Shown one piece after another: positions 1 to 8,691 of a stretch of 64,000 nt of DNA. Each line of letters starts with the position of its first letter. The stretch's first letter is position 1. Both the position numbers and the translations under genes were made by a program. The notes beneath the pieces were generated by a model. That model made no database searches. It was not told the DNA's origin and saw only the letters and a list, made by a program, of their open reading frames with translations. Source of the stretch: an uncultured Amylibacter sp. (GTDB lineage: Bacteria > Pseudomonadota > Alphaproteobacteria > Rhodobacterales > Rhodobacteraceae); assembly GCA_943846615.1 (NCBI GenBank), contig OX044354.1:558001-622000 (forward strand). The letters run 5' to 3'.

Positions 1-261
1 ACATTCACCATCTCAAACGGTGGTGTTTACGGATCACTGATGTCATCGCCAATCTTGAACCCACCACAATCGGGTATCTTGGGCATGCACAGCATCCAAA
101 AACGCGCCATGGTGATCAACGACGAAATCGTGATCCGCCCAATGATGTATCTGGCCCTATCCTACGACCACCGCGTTGTAGACGGCAAAGGTGCGGTAAC
201 ATTCCTCGTACGTGTAAAAGAAGCACTAGAGGATCCACGTCGCTTGCTGATGGATCTGTAA
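1..261 (+). CDS. odhB: 2-oxoglutarate dehydrogenase E2 (dihydrolipoyl succinyltransferase), 3' end
   Basis: The frame is open from base 1, so only the last 86 residues of the E2 subunit are seen. This is the C-terminal part of the 2-oxoacid dehydrogenase acyltransferase catalytic domain, which transfers succinyl groups from lipoyl-lysine to CoA. The active-site signature DHRVVDG is present (His and Asp of the CAT-like site), preceded by the usual TISNGG and [11 protein letters not shown] stretches. The lpdA gene 740 bases downstream encodes the E3 partner, which supports odhB/sucB over the pyruvate (pdhC) or branched-chain E2; the end LLMDL also fits odhB. Two small genes lie between it and lpdA. 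Confidence 0.9.
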   Translation, partial: TFTISNGGVYGSLMSSPILNPPQSGILGMHSIQKRAMVINDEIVIRPMMYLALSYDHRVVDGKGAVTFLVRVKEALEDPRRLLMDL

Positions 262-265
262 CGGA

Positions 266-487
266 TTGGCCTACCGTAAACCCATAACCCTGACGTGCCC
301 GAATTGCGGCACATCTGGCAAAGTCGTTATGGTCGTTCACGTAGGCCCGAATTCAAATAAATCAGACGGCCCACCGCATAAATCCATATTGGACGCAGGG
401 CCGTTTGAAAAATCGGGCAATACACTATCCTGCCCAGACGATGGCACACGCATTTGGCCAAAACAGGAGAACAGCGATGACAATTGA
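266..487 (+). CDS. Small CxxC (zinc-ribbon-like) protein, unknown
   Basis: This 73-residue ORF uses a TTG start five bases after the odhB stop. It carries CPNCG at residues 11-15 and a CPDDG stretch near residue 56, so a two- or three-Cys zinc site is possible but incomplete. The 3' end overlaps the MAPEG start by 11 bases, which fits translational coupling and is the main reason to believe it is translated. There is no clear ribosome binding site. Function unknown. Confidence 0.5.
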   Translation: MAYRKPITLTCPNCGTSGKVVMVVHVGPNSNKSDGPPHKSILDAGPFEKSGNTLSCPDDGTRIWPKQENSDDN

Positions 488-887
488 ACTCACCGTCCTC
501 ATCCTCGCCACCCTCGTCCACCTCGCGTCCCTCACCGTGGCAATCACCTGTGCAGACCTGCAAATCGGCCTACGCAAGGGCATGTCGCCACGTGATCCCG
601 AACGCATGGGGAAACCCATCGTCGAACAGGTCGGCACCCGCACCTCGCGTATGATCCGTGCGGTACAAAACAGCCTCGAAACCCTGCCCTTATTTGCCAT
701 TGCGTGCTTGGTTATCGCCATCACCGATCAATCCACGACATTCACCCAAACCTGCGCATGGGCCTACTTGGTCGCGCGTGTGGTTTACATCCCCGCCTAT
801 GTGTTCGGCTGGGTGCCATGGCGCTCAATCGTCTGGATGGCGGCAACGGGTGCAATCGTCTTTATGCTGCTCGCGGCGCTACTATAA
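477..887 (+). CDS. MAPEG family membrane protein
   Basis: A 136-residue integral membrane protein with about four hydrophobic helices (residues 4-24, 66-84, 92-110, 115-135). The central RAVQNSLETLPLFA stretch matches the MAPEG signature (membrane-associated proteins in eicosanoid and glutathione metabolism, YecN-like). The chosen ATG has AGGAGA about eight bases upstream; the longer frame upstream lies inside the preceding gene. It sits between odhB and lpdA, a position often seen in Rhodobacterales, but this does not prove a role in the dehydrogenase complex. Substrate unknown. A second, only distantly similar MAPEG gene lies at 56358. Confidence 0.85.
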   Translation: MTIELTVLILATLVHLASLTVAITCADLQIGLRKGMSPRDPERMGKPIVEQVGTRTSRMIRAVQNSLETLPLFAIACLVIAITDQSTTFTQTCAWAYLVARVVYIPAYVFGWVPWRSIVWMAATGAIVFMLLAALL

Positions 888-997
888 ATGAAAAGATTAA
901 CAACAAAAGTCTGGAAAACACCCAGACGTAACCCATACCAAACCCATACGTAATACATACGTTACAAATATGGGAAATTCCCGAAAGGTTAACAAAA

Positions 998-2380
998 ATG
1001 TCAAACTATGATGTGATCGTAATTGGTTCTGGCCCGGGCGGCTATGTCTGTGCAATTCGCTGTGCCCAATTGGGTTTGAAAACGGCTATCGTTGAGGGGC
1101 GCGAAACATTGGGCGGCACGTGTCTAAACGTTGGTTGTATCCCGTCCAAAGCGTTATTACACGCCTCACATTCCTACCACGAAGCACAGCATAATTTCGA
1201 AAAAATGGGTATCGTCGGCGGCAAACCCAAGGTCGATTTTGCCAAAATGCAGGGCTATAAAGACGACGTCGTTGGCACCAACACCAAGGGTGTTGAGTTC
1301 TTGATGAAAAAGAACAAAATCGACTGGATCAAAGGCTGGGCCAAGATCGATTCAAGCACCCAAGTAACGGTTGGTGACACCGCATATGCCACGAAAAATA
1401 TCGTGATCGCATCGGGTTCTGAACCATCATCAATCCCCAACGTCGACATCGACGAAAAGACAGTTGTATCATCTACCGGCGCGCTAGCTTTGGGTAAAAT
1501 TCCAAAATCAATGGTTGTAATCGGCGCGGGCGTTATCGGCCTTGAAATGGGCAGTGTTTATGCACGCCTTGGCACCGAGGTAACTGTTGTGGAATACATG
1601 AAACACATCACGCCAGGCATGGACATGGACGTCTCCAAAGGTTTGCAAAAAATATTGAAAAAGCAAGGCCTTAAGTTCGTTATGGGCGCGGCGGTGCAAT
1701 CAACCAAAGCCGCAAAAACCAAGGCGACCGTCACCTACAAACTGGGCGACAAAGAGGAAAGCATCGACGCGGATGTGGTTTTGGTTTCAACAGGTCGCAA
1801 ACCGTTCATGGACGGCCTTGGCTTCGCTGAAATGGGCGGTGCATTAACTGACCGTGGTCAAATCCAAACAGACAACCAATGGCGCACGTCAATCGCTGGC
1901 GTTTACGCCATCGGGGACGTCATCACAGGCCCAATGTTGGCACACAAGGCCGAAGACGAAGGCATGGCCGTCGCCGAAGTCATCGCAGGCAAACATGGCC
2001 ACGTAAACTACGGCGTGATCCCAGGCGTAATCTACACCACACCCGAAGTTGCCTCCGTTGGTCAAACAGAAGAACAATTGAAAGAAGCTGGCGTTGATTA
2101 CAAAGTCGGCAAATTCAGCTTCATGGGCAACGGCCGCGCCAAGGCCGTGTTCCAAGGCGACGGTTTTGTAAAACTGATCGTGGACGCGAAAACAGACCGG
2201 ATCTTGGGCTGTCACCTGATCGGCCCTGCGGCGGGTGAATTGATCCACGAAATCTGTGTGGCAATGGAATTCGGCGCATCCGCACAGGACATCGCCCTAA
2301 CCTGTCACGCCCACCCAACATTCTCAGAGGCTGTCCGCGAAGCGGCATTGGCCTGTGGCGGCGGTGCTATCCACGCGTAA
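998..2380 (+). CDS. lpdA: Dihydrolipoyl dehydrogenase (E3)
   Basis: A 460-residue flavoprotein disulfide reductase that reoxidises dihydrolipoamide of 2-oxoacid dehydrogenases using FAD and NAD+. It shows the N-terminal FAD motif GSGPGG (residues 10-15), the redox-active disulfide GGTCLNVGC (Cys42/Cys47), the NAD motif [10 protein letters not shown] near residue 177, the second FAD motif ending YAIGDV near residue 305, and the C-terminal catalytic HAHPTFSE. Full family length. The ATG is preceded by AAAGG. As the last gene of the odhB block it is the E3 of the 2-oxoglutarate dehydrogenase. A hairpin follows directly. Confidence 0.97.
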   Translation: MSNYDVIVIGSGPGGYVCAIRCAQLGLKTAIVEGRETLGGTCLNVGCIPSKALLHASHSYHEAQHNFEKMGIVGGKPKVDFAKMQGYKDDVVGTNTKGVEFLMKKNKIDWIKGWAKIDSSTQVTVGDTAYATKNIVIASGSEPSSIPNVDIDEKTVVSSTGALALGKIPKSMVVIGAGVIGLEMGSVYARLGTEVTVVEYMKHITPGMDMDVSKGLQKILKKQGLKFVMGAAVQSTKAAKTKATVTYKLGDKEESIDADVVLVSTGRKPFMDGLGFAEMGGALTDRGQIQTDNQWRTSIAGVYAIGDVITGPMLAHKAEDEGMAVAEVIAGKHGHVNYGVIPGVIYTTPEVASVGQTEEQLKEAGVDYKVGKFSFMGNGRAKAVFQGDGFVKLIVDAKTDRILGCHLIGPAAGELIHEICVAMEFGASAQDIALTCHAHPTFSEAVREAALACGGGAIHA

Positions 2381-2390
2381 TTAAAAGAAA

Positions 2391-2424
2391 AAACCCTGAT
2401 CGGTCATGTCACCGATCAGGGTTA
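2391..2424. terminator. Bidirectional terminator between lpdA and the GntR gene
   Basis: Perfect 13-bp stem AACCCTGATCGGT (2392-2404), six-base loop, complementary arm 2411-2423. On the minus strand the stem is followed by a T-rich run (complement of 2381-2391), so it should end transcripts of the convergent GntR gene at least as well as those of lpdA. Confidence 0.75.
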
Positions 2425-2455
2425 AATCACGATCACTGGGGAAGAGATGATCGTT

Positions 2456-2481
2456 ATAATCACCAAGGGGAGAGTGATTAT
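2456..2481. repeat. Second inverted repeat between convergent genes
   Basis: ATAATCAC (2456-2463) and GTGATTAT (2474-2481) are perfect 8-bp arms around a purine-rich 10-base spacer. It lies 30 bases from the lpdA terminator and could be a backup terminator or an operator; no long T run follows. Confidence 0.4.
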
Positions 2482-2525
2482 CTAAACATAATACGCCCCA
2501 CTCAAAACTTTCCGTCGAAATTAAT

Positions 2526-3167
2526 TTAGTCGCTGGTCAACATCCGTAACCCTTGGGTCACATCCGCACGAATACACAGCTTCAATCCCGGTTCATCCCC
2601 CGCTTTTAACGCCGCAATCGCCAAACGGTGGTTATGCGATGCCTCGCGTCGTTGCAGTTGCGCATATAACGACCGCATGGTCGGCCCCAGCTGTAACCAC
2701 ACCGTTTCCACTAACGCCAACATCGCAGGCGCCTGAGCGCGCAAATACAGCGTCCTATGGAATTCCAAATTACGTCGGATGTAACTAACTGCGTCATCCT
2801 TCACGATGGCCTCGTCGATACGGCTGTTGATATTCGACAAACGCTCTAGCAGGTTCATATGCGCGCGTGGCAAGGCACGCGATGCCAATTCAGGTTCCAA
2901 CATCGCACGAATAGACGCCAGTTCTTCGATCCGATCATGCGACAGCTCTGGCGTCGATACACGCCCCGTCGAGGAAATCTTTAACGCACCCTCTGCACTC
3001 AATCGCCGCACAGCATCCCGCGCAGGCGTCATTGACGTCCCGAATTTATCCGCAACACCACGAATAGTAACCGATTGCGCGGGGAGCAACTCTCCATGCA
3101 TCACAGATGCGCGCAGGGATCGATAAACAGCCTCGTGGGCGGGTAAGGATGGGTCAAGTTCAACCAT
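2526..3167 (-). CDS. GntR/FadR-type (FCD) transcriptional regulator
   Basis: A 213-residue one-component regulator. The N-terminal winged helix-turn-helix spans about residues 10-72 (LRASVMHGELLPAQSVTIRG, then a recognition helix around TSMTPARDAVRRL). The C-terminal all-helical FCD ligand domain (about 80-205) has typical acidic and His positions (EFHRTLY, SHNHRLAIAAL) that bind a metal and a carboxylate effector. Effector and targets cannot be deduced; neighbours are convergent or unrelated. Start is an ATG at the family-typical position. Confidence 0.9.
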   Translation of the reverse strand: MVELDPSLPAHEAVYRSLRASVMHGELLPAQSVTIRGVADKFGTSMTPARDAVRRLSAEGALKISSTGRVSTPELSHDRIEELASIRAMLEPELASRALPRAHMNLLERLSNINSRIDEAIVKDDAVSYIRRNLEFHRTLYLRAQAPAMLALVETVWLQLGPTMRSLYAQLQRREASHNHRLAIAALKAGDEPGLKLCIRADVTQGLRMLTSD

Positions 3168-3196
3168 GCCCTATGTGATCACAAACGGCAGGTGAA

Positions 3197-3883
3197 TTAA
3201 AGCTGATATTGATGCAACAATGTACCATTCACCTTTAACCAATTACGATCCACTTTGTAGTTCGGCGAAACCTGCGCCACCAGCGACCAATAGGCATCGG
3301 AATGATTCATCTCAACCAAATGACAGGCCTCGTGCGCAGCGACATAATCCTGAACCGCACGTGGTGCCATCACCAAGCGCCATGAATACATCAAATGTCC
3401 ATCTGACGTGCACGATCCCCAACGCGAACGCGTATCGCGCAACGTCACCCGCCCAATAGATTTCCCCAGCAACCCTGCATAATACTCGGACGCAGGCACC
3501 AAACGTTCCCGCGCCAATGTTTTGAAATAGGCACGCAATTTCGGCACCAACTGCTCATCGCGCCCAGGCACATAAATCACCCCATCCACGACCACAACCG
3601 AACGCCCCTGCCCATGTGCAATTTCATGCGCAATCCCATCCAAAAGAATCGTTTCGCCAAACCGAACCTCTATCGGTTGCAACTGTTTGGCCAAATGCTT
3701 GCGCATCCACCCCTCTTGGTCACGCGCAAAGGCCATCGCCTCGTTTAAATTGGACCATCTGGGCAGCGTCAGACTTATTTTACCATCTTTGTTAGAAATC
3801 CGCAGCGAATAACGCTTCGCACGCGCATTTTTACGCAAATGCACGGTTATCGGTGGATCCCCAATGGACAAAGTATCGCTCAT
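3197..3883 (-). CDS. YgjP-like (DUF45) zinc metallopeptidase domain protein
   Basis: A 228-residue protein of the YgjP/SprT-like group. It has the zinc metalloprotease signature HEACH (about residues 184-188) followed by the third ligand region EMNHSDAYW, plus the family hallmark RDTRSRWGSCTSDG about 35 residues earlier. The ATG at 3883 was chosen over an upstream extension because the product then begins in family fashion (MSDTLSIGDPPI) and matches family length; GGTGG lies eight bases upstream. Likely cytoplasmic; substrate unknown. It is divergent from the TIGR02300 gene. Confidence 0.87.
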   Translation of the reverse strand: MSDTLSIGDPPITVHLRKNARAKRYSLRISNKDGKISLTLPRWSNLNEAMAFARDQEGWMRKHLAKQLQPIEVRFGETILLDGIAHEIAHGQGRSVVVVDGVIYVPGRDEQLVPKLRAYFKTLARERLVPASEYYAGLLGKSIGRVTLRDTRSRWGSCTSDGHLMYSWRLVMAPRAVQDYVAAHEACHLVEMNHSDAYWSLVAQVSPNYKVDRNWLKVNGTLLHQYQL

Positions 3884-4018
3884 TTTGCCACCATATTGAC
3901 CTATGTCGGCTGTGCAACGACATTTCACAGTGTTTTTCGCAACATACCTTTGACAAGCCCCACTTCTTGTCGTAATTCGCCAACAGAATTTCGAAAATCT
4001 TTTCAAAGGGGAATATCC

Positions 4019-4360
4019 ATGCCCAAAGAAGAATGGGGCGTAAAGCGCCTTTGCCCAGAAAGCGGTAAACGTTTTTACGATCTTAACAAAGATCCAATCG
4101 TTAGCCCCTACACAGGCACAGAATACCCATTGTCATTTTTCACAGATGACAAATCAAAGGCATCCATGTCTGACAAAGCGGATAAAGCATCCGTGAAAGA
4201 AGCGACTGATGAAGATTTGGTCGATGACGTAGATGTATTGGATGACGATGATGTATCTGATGCGGATCTAGGTGACGACATCCTGGACGACGACGATGAC
4301 GCAGACACAGTACCTTTGGAAGAAGTAGCTGGCGTAGCATCACCAGACGACGACAGCTAA
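4019..4360 (+). CDS. TIGR02300 family (FYDLN acid) protein
   Basis: A 113-residue acidic protein. The N-terminal domain contains KRLCPESGKRFYDLNKDPIV, the motif that names the family, followed by a tail very rich in Asp and Glu (about residues 65-113). The ATG is preceded by AAAGGGGAATATCC. The family is almost confined to Alphaproteobacteria and its function is unknown; the Cys/Asp-rich N-terminus suggests a small zinc-ribbon-like fold. tRNA-Ala follows 78 bases downstream. Confidence 0.9.
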   Translation: MPKEEWGVKRLCPESGKRFYDLNKDPIVSPYTGTEYPLSFFTDDKSKASMSDKADKASVKEATDEDLVDDVDVLDDDDVSDADLGDDILDDDDDADTVPLEEVAGVASPDDDS

Positions 4361-4438
4361 TCGTCAAGAATTTGAATTTCGCGCTTGCATAGACAGGCGC
4401 GAATTTCTAAAAGCGCGATGTTCTTAATTGCGCAAAAT

Positions 4439-4514
4439 GGGGCCTTAGCTCAGCTGGGAGAGCGCTTCGCTGGCAGCGAAGAGGTCAGGAGTTCGATCCT
4501 CCTAGGCTCCACCA
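4439..4514 (+). tRNA. tRNA-Ala (anticodon GGC)
   Basis: A 76-nt cloverleaf. Acceptor GGGGCCT pairs with AGGCTCC (one G-T), D-arm AGCTCAGCTGGGAGAGC, anticodon stem CTTCG/CGAAG with loop CTGGCAG giving GGC, T-loop GTTCGATCC, encoded CCA at 4512-4514. A T-rich stretch follows. Confidence 0.97.
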
Positions 4515-4564
4515 TTTTCTCTTTTACAAATACCGTTTTTATGGCTGACGTAAAACAACGTCAT

Positions 4565-5185
4565 CTACCCTTGTGGGATAACACCCAATCCAAACAATCC
4601 ATCTACGATGAATTGCACCGACAGCGCGGCCAAAAGCAGTCCCATCAGCTTTGAAATTACTTTAATACCCGTTTTTCCCAGCAACCTTTCAACAAAGCTA
4701 CTCGTCAGAAATAATAAGAATGTAATCGTGATAACACACAGCATCGCGGCGGAGCCGACCAACATCGCATTGAACTCTTCGCGAACATCACCAGCAATCA
4801 GAATCATCGTAGCCATAGCTCCTGGTCCTGCAATCAACGGCATAGCCAATGGGAACACAGCTGGATCTTCGCCGCTGTCCTCCTCGGATTGCTCTTCGCG
4901 GCGCTCCGCACGTTTGCTGAATAACATTTCCACGGCGGTTAAAAACAACAAGAGTCCGCCGGATATACGAAATGCTGGCATGCCGATGCCGATGAAGTTC
5001 AACAGTTTTTCGCCAAACCCCGCAAACAATAACAAAATCGCCACCGCGATCACACAGGCCCGCAGTGCAATGCCTGTACGGGTCTTGGTGTGATCTTGCG
5101 TCAGTGAAATAAAGACCGGTAATAACCCCAGCGGATCAATCACCAAGAACAGTGTAACGAAGGCCGTGATATAAAAATCGAACAT
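4565..5185 (-). CDS. MarC family integral membrane protein
   Basis: A 206-residue polytopic membrane protein with about six helices. The hallmark N-terminal LFLVIDPLGLLPVF and the central PLAMPLIAGPGAMATMI are the two half-signatures of the MarC/UPF0056 family. A charged loop (about residues 91-107, rich in Glu and Arg) separates the halves. Despite the name, family members have no proven role in multiple antibiotic resistance; a transport function is presumed. It is divergent from kdsD, with 184 intergenic bases that must hold both promoters. Confidence 0.9.
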   Translation of the reverse strand: MFDFYITAFVTLFLVIDPLGLLPVFISLTQDHTKTRTGIALRACVIAVAILLLFAGFGEKLLNFIGIGMPAFRISGGLLLFLTAVEMLFSKRAERREEQSEEDSGEDPAVFPLAMPLIAGPGAMATMILIAGDVREEFNAMLVGSAAMLCVITITFLLFLTSSFVERLLGKTGIKVISKLMGLLLAALSVQFIVDGLFGLGVIPQG

Positions 5186-5369
5186 GATGTTTCGTCCAAA
5201 TTGTTTCCAAAACCATCAGCCAATCAATTTAAATACACAAGTGAAAATACAATTTTAAAATCGTGACGTTGGGATATCCGCCTGACCTGTGCATTCAGAC
5301 GCTTAAGCATTTGCAAAGCCGATGCACCATGATAGGCCTGTGCTAAATTTCGCATAACGAGGCATCGCC

Positions 5370-6359
5370 ATGACTGTAAAATCTTCCTTCCTTGAATGTT
5401 TCAAAATTGGCACGGGTGCAATGGAAACATTGGCTCAGCAATTGGATGATCCTGCATTCGTTACCGCTATTGAAGCCGCGGTTGAAACCATTGCTGGCAC
5501 CAGCGGTCGTTTGGTTATTTCCGGAATGGGCAAGAGTGGGATTATCGGGCGCAAGCTAGTTGCCACATTTGCATCCACAGGCACGCCATCCCTGTTCCTG
5601 CACCCAGCAGAAGCAAGCCATGGTGATCTGGGCATGGTGCGCAACGATGATGTTTTATTGATGCTGTCATTTTCGGGCGAAAGCCGTGAAATGGGTGACA
5701 TATTACGTTATGGTAAACGGTTCCACGTGCCCATCATCGCCATGACCGCCCGCGCCGAGAGCACGTTGGGCAAAGCCGCAGATATTTTGTTGCAATTACC
5801 AAAGGTCGTTGAAAGCTGTCCGCATAATCTGGCACCGACATCATCCACATTGATCCAATTGGCCTTGGGCGATGCGTTGGCGATCACATTGCTGAAACGC
5901 AAAGGGTTTTCCGAAGAAGACTTCTTTAACTTCCACCCTGGTGGAAAATTGGGCACCGCCTTGATGCCTGTCAGCGATTTGATGCACAAGGGCGCAGAAA
6001 TCCCGCTGGCCCCGCAGACGGCCCCTATTTCTGATGTGCTTGGAGAAATCAGCGCCAAGGGTTTTGGCATCGTAGGTTTACTGGATGACAATGGCGATTT
6101 AGCGGGTGTGATTACAGATGGTGATGTTCGCCGTTACATTGAGGGTAACACCGATGGATCAATGCGCGATGTAATGTTTGGTACAACGGGTCAATCAATC
6201 ATGACCACAGAGTATACCTCGGCCCAACAAACCCAATCCTGTGCCAAAGTTTTAGGCGTGCTGGAACAAAATAAAATCGGTGCCGCGTTCATCGTGGAAA
6301 ATGGCAAACCCGTTGGTTTGATCCGGATGTTATCCCTGATCCAAGCGGGCGTCGCCTAA
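5370..6359 (+). CDS. kdsD: D-arabinose 5-phosphate isomerase (KpsF/GutQ family)
   Basis: A 329-residue sugar isomerase that converts ribulose 5-phosphate to arabinose 5-phosphate, the first step toward Kdo of lipopolysaccharide. It has an N-terminal SIS domain (about residues 40-170; SGMGKSGIIGRK phosphate loop, then HPAEASHGDLGM and SFSGESREM) and two C-terminal CBS domains (about 205-265 and 275-329; GVITDGDVRR). Full family length. CGAGG precedes the ATG. Its stop is separated from the convergent kinase stop by one base. Confidence 0.94.
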   Translation: MTVKSSFLECFKIGTGAMETLAQQLDDPAFVTAIEAAVETIAGTSGRLVISGMGKSGIIGRKLVATFASTGTPSLFLHPAEASHGDLGMVRNDDVLLMLSFSGESREMGDILRYGKRFHVPIIAMTARAESTLGKAADILLQLPKVVESCPHNLAPTSSTLIQLALGDALAITLLKRKGFSEEDFFNFHPGGKLGTALMPVSDLMHKGAEIPLAPQTAPISDVLGEISAKGFGIVGLLDDNGDLAGVITDGDVRRYIEGNTDGSMRDVMFGTTGQSIMTTEYTSAQQTQSCAKVLGVLEQNKIGAAFIVENGKPVGLIRMLSLIQAGVA

Positions 6360-6360
6360 A

Positions 6361-7401
6361 TCACCCGTCCGATTTCGCGACGGGTAGGTTTACGGTAAAC
6401 ACACTGCCTTTGCCCAATTCCGAAGTAATTTTCAACCATCCGCGATGGCGGATCAAAATGTGCTTCACAATCGCCAATCCCAACCCTGTGCCCCCTTGCG
6501 CACGCGAGCGCCCCTTGTCCACGCGGTAAAACCGTTCGGTTAAACGGGGGATATGTGTGGGATCAATCCCATCGCCAGCGTCTTGAACGCCAATCGTCAG
6601 ATTTGCGGCGTCAGAACCGTTTAGATCCTGAAAAATGCGCACTTCGGATTTTTTTGGACTGTATTTGATGGCATTTTCGACCAAGTTTTGAAACACCTGC
6701 GTCAGTTCATCATAGTCTCCAACCACGAACGGTAGTTCATCGGCAAAATCCAAACTCAAGGTAATTTCACCGCGTTCCGCCAATCCACCCAAGGATGACG
6801 CCACGTTTTTCAACAGATGCGACAGGTTCACACTGTCGGTCGGCGGCACCCGCTCGCCGGCTTGAAGGCGGGAAAGTGACAGCAAGTCACCAATCAACCG
6901 CCCCATGCGATCTGCCTCGTTTGCCATCATGCCCAGAAAACGATGTTGTGCCTCTTTGTCGTCTTTCGCTGGCCCTTGCATGGTTTCAACGAAACCTGTC
7001 AACGCAGTCAGCGGCGAACGTAATTCATGGCTTACGTTGGCGACAAAATCATGGCGCATTTGCTCTGCTTCTTGGATGTGGGACACATCTTCGAAACTTA
7101 GCACGCAACTGGGTAATGGATCGCTGTCGGAATCGAGACGTGACAATGACACACGAAACGATGTTGGCACCACCTCTTGCATCGTGACATTTGCCGTGGC
7201 GTTGGCCGCGCCATTCAAAACATCCGTCAACGCCTTGTTACATTTTTTGGACGTTATAACCTTGGAAAATTCCTGGCCAGATTTCGCATTCTTGTATCGC
7301 GATTTCGCCGCCTTGTTCATAAAGCTGATCTTTGAATTCGGGTCAACGACGAACACGGGCAGCGTCAATCCGTTCAAAATGTATCTAACTGATTTCTTCA
7401 T
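6361..7401 (-). CDS. PhoR-like sensor histidine kinase without membrane anchor
   Basis: A 346-residue kinase with a PAS-like N-terminus (about residues 5-108), HisKA dimerisation box with phosphoacceptor His125 (NVSHELRSP), and an HATPase domain with N-box NLVENAIKYS, G1 DAGDGID and G2 GGTGLGLAIVKH. No transmembrane helix or signal peptide is visible, so it should be cytosolic or attached through a partner; this architecture is common for PhoR in Rhodobacterales. No response regulator or pst/phoU gene lies nearby, so a phosphate role is inferred only by similarity. Confidence 0.88.
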   Translation of the reverse strand: MKKSVRYILNGLTLPVFVVDPNSKISFMNKAAKSRYKNAKSGQEFSKVITSKKCNKALTDVLNGAANATANVTMQEVVPTSFRVSLSRLDSDSDPLPSCVLSFEDVSHIQEAEQMRHDFVANVSHELRSPLTALTGFVETMQGPAKDDKEAQHRFLGMMANEADRMGRLIGDLLSLSRLQAGERVPPTDSVNLSHLLKNVASSLGGLAERGEITLSLDFADELPFVVGDYDELTQVFQNLVENAIKYSPKKSEVRIFQDLNGSDAANLTIGVQDAGDGIDPTHIPRLTERFYRVDKGRSRAQGGTGLGLAIVKHILIRHRGWLKITSELGKGSVFTVNLPVAKSDG

Positions 7402-7408
7402 TATTTGA

Positions 7409-7852
7409 TTACCAACTTCCGGTGTTTTTCATGCTCGCCCATGGCTCTTGGATGGGTAACGCATCGCCTTCTTGGATCAGCTCGATTGATATGTTGTCGG
7501 GTGATTTAATAAACGCCATGCGCCCATCATGTGGAGGACGGTTGATTGTGACACCTTTGTCCATCAAATCCTGACAGGTGGCGTAAATATCATCCACACG
7601 GTAGGCCAAATGGCCCCAGCTGCGTCCTGTTTCCAAAACCTCGTCACCATCCCAGTTATAGGTCAATTCCAGCTCAGGCGACGCATGTTCGCGCGCGTGA
7701 TCCGCGTCTGCTGGTGCCGCGAGGAAGATTAAGGTGAAGCGTCCAGCTTCATACTCTTTGCGGCGCGTCTCTATCAAACCAAACTTTTTGCACCAAAAAT
7801 CCAAACTTTGTTCCAGATCGCGGACGCGAACCATTGTGTGCACAAATCTCAT
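7409..7852 (-). CDS. gloA: Glyoxalase I (lactoylglutathione lyase), VOC fold
   Basis: A 147-residue vicinal-oxygen-chelate protein built of two beta-alpha-beta-beta-beta modules. The metal-ligand positions are seen in MRFVHTMVRVRDLEQSLDFW (His5), the LELTYNWD segment (Glu), GHLAYRVDDIY (His) and SIELIQEG (Glu), as in GloA, which isomerises the methylglyoxal-glutathione hemithioacetal. It lies just upstream of the kinase on the same strand with seven bases between, probably co-transcribed. Confidence 0.9.
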   Translation of the reverse strand: MRFVHTMVRVRDLEQSLDFWCKKFGLIETRRKEYEAGRFTLIFLAAPADADHAREHASPELELTYNWDGDEVLETGRSWGHLAYRVDDIYATCQDLMDKGVTINRPPHDGRMAFIKSPDNISIELIQEGDALPIQEPWASMKNTGSW

Positions 7853-7947
7853 TTGCTCTGCTCCTTAAGGTGTGAATATCTGGGCAACAGTAGCACAGGC
7901 ATACAGAAACAAAACTGAAAACGACCAACTGTCCATGTTTCGCAAGT

Positions 7948-8377
7948 GTGACAAAGCTCGCGTCGAAAAATATATGCGTCTTCTTTGATGGAACATGGAA
8001 CAAGCAGGAAAACAACACCGGTGTTTAAAAGGGTTATGGATGTTTCTGATCATAACTGAAACGTTTTGGAACGTTCGTTTGGAAAAACTCATGCCGGATC
8101 GACATCCATTTTATGGGCTTATGGGACACCGTTGGGATGATTGCTGTCCCCAAAGGAGATCGTTTTGGGTTAAACAGCAAACATAAATTTCATCACAAAA
8201 AATGTCTGCACCCTGTATAAGAATGTGGCGCACGCTCTGACGATCAACGAAACAATCGACGGTTCTGTGTTTGATCATTGTCGCACTGATCCAACCTATC
8301 GCCCAAAAAATTTGGTTGCTTGGGCCAAACGAAAGGGCGTTGATCTTGGAAATGCAACAGGCGATAAGAATGCTTAA
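7948..8377 (+). pseudogene. Decayed DUF2235 (T6SS phospholipase-like) hydrolase gene
   Basis: Three pieces of one DUF2235 protein lie in order on the plus strand. Piece 1 (GTG 7948 to stop 8028) reads ICVFFDGTWNKQ, the family N-terminal motif. Piece 2 (8095-8220) reads IHFMGLWDTVGMIAVP and GDRFGLNSKHKFHH, the family middle motif, then stops. Piece 3 continues one base out of frame from 8213 to the stop at 8377 (KNVAHALTINE, then DPTYRPKNLVAWAKRKG, the usual C-terminal end). The region between the FDGTWN and WDTVG motifs and most of the region after HALTINE are missing, including the catalytic GxSxG part. The gene is therefore broken by stops, a frameshift and two internal deletions. An intact but different DUF2235 gene lies at 47345. 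Confidence 0.8.
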
Positions 8378-8397
8378 CTAACGTTTAGGGATCGCAA

Positions 8398-8691
8398 ATG
8401 AGCTTCTTTCAGACCACTGTATTGTTTTTTGGCGCAACGGTCATGGCTGGTGCGATATTGGGCAGGTTCCTACCCGACAGCCTGTCATTGTGGAACAAGT
8501 TAATCTATCCCGCACTGATGTTGTGTATTTTGGTTTTGATCGGATGGACTATCGTACAAATGCTGTTTGGTCTGCCAAAATTTGATACAGTTTTCCCAAT
8601 AACAGCAGCGCTGTTAGGTGTCTTGTTTGCAGTTGGAATAAAGGGAGCTTATATTACCTTAAAGCAGCGAAAATCCAAAAGTAACCCCTAG
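8398..8691 (+). CDS. Small three-helix membrane protein, unknown
   Basis: A 97-residue hydrophobic protein with predicted helices at about 6-22, 36-57 and 64-85 and a basic tail (LKQRKSKSNP). The ATG has AGGG nine bases upstream. It starts 20 bases after the DUF2235 remnant and its stop overlaps the end of the convergent TadE-like gene by four bases. No family recognised. Confidence 0.65.
   Translation: MSFFQTTVLFFGATVMAGAILGRFLPDSLSLWNKLIYPALMLCILVLIGWTIVQMLFGLPKFDTVFPITAALLGVLFAVGIKGAYITLKQRKSKSNP

Noticed and set aside
405..476. Upstream extension of the MAPEG gene at 477
   Set aside because: The extension lies within the preceding small gene and the ATG at 477 has a proper AGGAGA; the extended part does not resemble the family.
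6361..7401. phoR-phoB two-component operon
   Set aside because: Only a kinase is present; no response regulator or phosphate-transport gene is adjacent, so no operon was claimed.
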